A stretch of 5,288 nt of DNA from Lentisphaeria bacterium. Its GTDB lineage: Bacteria > Verrucomicrobiota > Lentisphaeria > Oligosphaerales > Oligosphaeraceae. The notes beneath the pieces were generated by a model. That model ran no database searches and was not told where the DNA came from. It saw only the letters and a program-made list of their open reading frames with translations. Positions within the stretch are counted from its first letter, which is position 1. The number at the start of each line of letters is the position of its first letter. The DNA lies in contig JAEDNB010000149.1 of the NCBI GenBank assembly GCA_016302725.1, forward strand, positions 1 to 5,288, written 5' to 3'. Positions 4,110 through 5,288 of this stretch are shown here, piece by piece. Made by a program: the position numbers and the translations under genes.

Positions 4110-5288
4110 ATGCCACGCACCCCCAAGAAGAAAGCCGGAGAACTGCCCCCGGAAGAGAAGGGCATCTGCAACATCTGCGGACGCCCGGCCTCCCGGCAGG
4201 AAATGGCCGTGGACCTGGGCTTCCGGCATCCCGGCGGCGTCAACATCTGCCGCCTTTGCGCCCATGGCCTCCTGGATTTCATCTCCGCCTGCCAGGACCC
4301 CGAGTGCCTCATGCACATCCGCCAAATCGCCGGGAATTTCCCCACGGGAACGGAGGGAAACGCAGAGGGCGCCCAGGACTCCGGAAAGGAGGAGACGGGG
4401 CTCTCCTGGGAAACCCTGAAGACCCCACGGGAAATCTACGACTACCTGAGCCAATACTGCTACGGACAGGACGAGGCGAAAAAGACCCTCTCCGTGGCCG
4501 TCTTCAACCACTACAAGCGCGTCCTCTACGAACGCCAAAACCCCCAGGCGAAGGAAGAGGGGGCCGTGGAACTGGCCAAGAGCAATGTCCTCATGATCGG
4601 GCCCACGGGCTCCGGAAAGACCCTCCTGGCCCAGGCCCTGGCAAAACTCCTCCAGGTCCCCTTCGCCATCGCCGACGCCACCACCCTCACCGAGGCGGGA
4701 TACGTGGGCGAGGACGTGGAGAACATCCTGCTGCGCCTGGTGCAGGCGGCGGACTACGACCTGCCCCGGGCGGAAATCGGCATCATCTACGTGGACGAAA
4801 TTGACAAGATCGCCCGGAAGACCCAGAATGTCTCCATCACCCGGGATGTCTCCGGGGAGGGGGTCCAGCAGGCCCTCCTGAAGATTGTGGAGAACACCAT
4901 TGCCAACATCCCCCCCAAGGGCGGCAGGAAACATCCCGACCAGGAATACATCCACCTCAACACCAAGAATATCCTCTTCATTTGCGGAGGTGCCTTCGTG
5001 GGGTTGGACAAGATTGTGGGGCGCAGGGCCGGTTCCCGGCAGCTGGGCTTCCTGGCCGAGGGGGGGGAGGAGAAGGCGAAGAAGGCCCCCGCTTCCGCCG
5101 GAAAGCTGGAGGTGGAGCCCGAGGACCTGGTGCAATTCGGCCTCATCCCCGAATTCGTGGGGCGCCTCCCCATCATCACCTCCCTGAAGGAACTCTCCCA
5201 GGAGGATTTGCTCCACATCCTCACCGAGCCCAAGAACTCCCTGGTCCGCCAATACCAGGAACTCATGCGCCTCTCCGGCGTGGAACTG
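4110..5288 (+). CDS. clpX: ATP-dependent Clp protease ATP-binding subunit ClpX, first 393 residues (runs off right edge)
   Basis: ClpX is a hexameric AAA+ unfoldase that recognises degrons and threads substrates into ClpP. An N-terminal zinc-binding domain has C20-x2-C23 and C47-x2-C50. After a linker, [17 protein letters not shown] opens the AAA+ module. Walker A GPTGSGKT is at 164-171, pore loop GYVG at 197-200, Walker B IIYVDE with D229-E230, the RKH loop (GGRKHP) at 271-276, the ClpP-docking tripeptide as LGF at 312-314, and IPEFVGRLP at 346-354. About 70-80 C-terminal residues, including sensor 2, should lie beyond the window. The zinc finger differs from E. coli: 23 residues separate the two CxxC pairs instead of about 18, the IAGPxVYICxEC stretch is absent, and two further Cys (C61, C66) follow. 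The Walker A Lys lies about 45 residues later than in E. coli, owing to a longer N-terminus and linker. Start ATG is 4 bp after clpP. Confidence 0.97.
   Translation, partial: MPRTPKKKAGELPPEEKGICNICGRPASRQEMAVDLGFRHPGGVNICRLCAHGLLDFISACQDPECLMHIRQIAGNFPTGTEGNAEGAQDSGKEETGLSWETLKTPREIYDYLSQYCYGQDEAKKTLSVAVFNHYKRVLYERQNPQAKEEGAVELAKSNVLMIGPTGSGKTLLAQALAKLLQVPFAIADATTLTEAGYVGEDVENILLRLVQAADYDLPRAEIGIIYVDEIDKIARKTQNVSITRDVSGEGVQQALLKIVENTIANIPPKGGRKHPDQEYIHLNTKNILFICGGAFVGLDKIVGRRAGSRQLGFLAEGGEEKAKKAPASAGKLEVEPEDLVQFGLIPEFVGRLPIITSLKELSQEDLLHILTEPKNSLVRQYQELMRLSGVEL
5060..5067 (+). repeat. G8 homopolymer inside clpX
   Basis: Eight consecutive G span codons 317-319 (Glu-Gly-Gly), just after the LGF loop in a low-complexity Glu/Gly/Lys/Ala stretch. 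A one-base slip would frameshift clpX before the sensor 2 region. The reading frame is intact as given. Confidence 0.7.

Noticed and set aside
4023..5252. Minus-strand open frame of 409 codons opposite clpX (and a 284-codon one opposite clpP)
   Set aside because: Same cause. The plus strand carries all ClpX and ClpP motifs, and the antisense translations are low-complexity.

Overview
The window is a compact, GC-rich bacterial chromosomal segment with five genes. All are housekeeping-type genes or look like it. I see no mobile element, CRISPR array, tRNA or rRNA. Gene content alone does not fix the organism. The G+C-rich coding sequence, the ClpP N-terminus and a tiny Lys/Arg-rich gene beside tig remind me of the PVC group, perhaps Verrucomicrobiota. 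That is a low-confidence impression from memory.

Layout. Minus strand, left side: the first 311 codons of pyruvate, phosphate dikinase (ppdK, 935 down to the left edge), then a 370-bp spacer with a strong intrinsic terminator (1178-1214). That terminator belongs to the next minus-strand gene, a 35-codon gene for a very basic protein (1306-1413). This small gene has its own good -35/-10 promoter (1483-1510). A 328-bp divergent spacer (1414-1741) separates it from the plus-strand genes and contains G/C homopolymer and purine/pyrimidine tracts.

Plus strand, right side: trigger factor (tig, GTG start at 1742), a 360-bp spacer with an unusual GC hairpin enclosing a tandem GCATAC repeat, then clpP (3500-4105). 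After only 4 bp comes clpX (from 4110, running off the right edge). tig-clpP-clpX is a widespread protein quality-control cluster. Trigger factor meets nascent chains at the ribosome exit tunnel. ClpX unfolds tagged or native substrates and feeds them to the ClpP peptidase chamber.

The points most worth a second look are the small basic gene, which has its own promoter and terminator; a ClpX zinc-binding domain with unusual spacing and sequence; a trigger factor whose PPIase domain lacks typical FKBP-like active-site residues; the tig-clpP spacer hairpin; and an ambiguous ppdK start. Overall the region looks ordinary, and I found no convincing evidence of a new multi-gene system.
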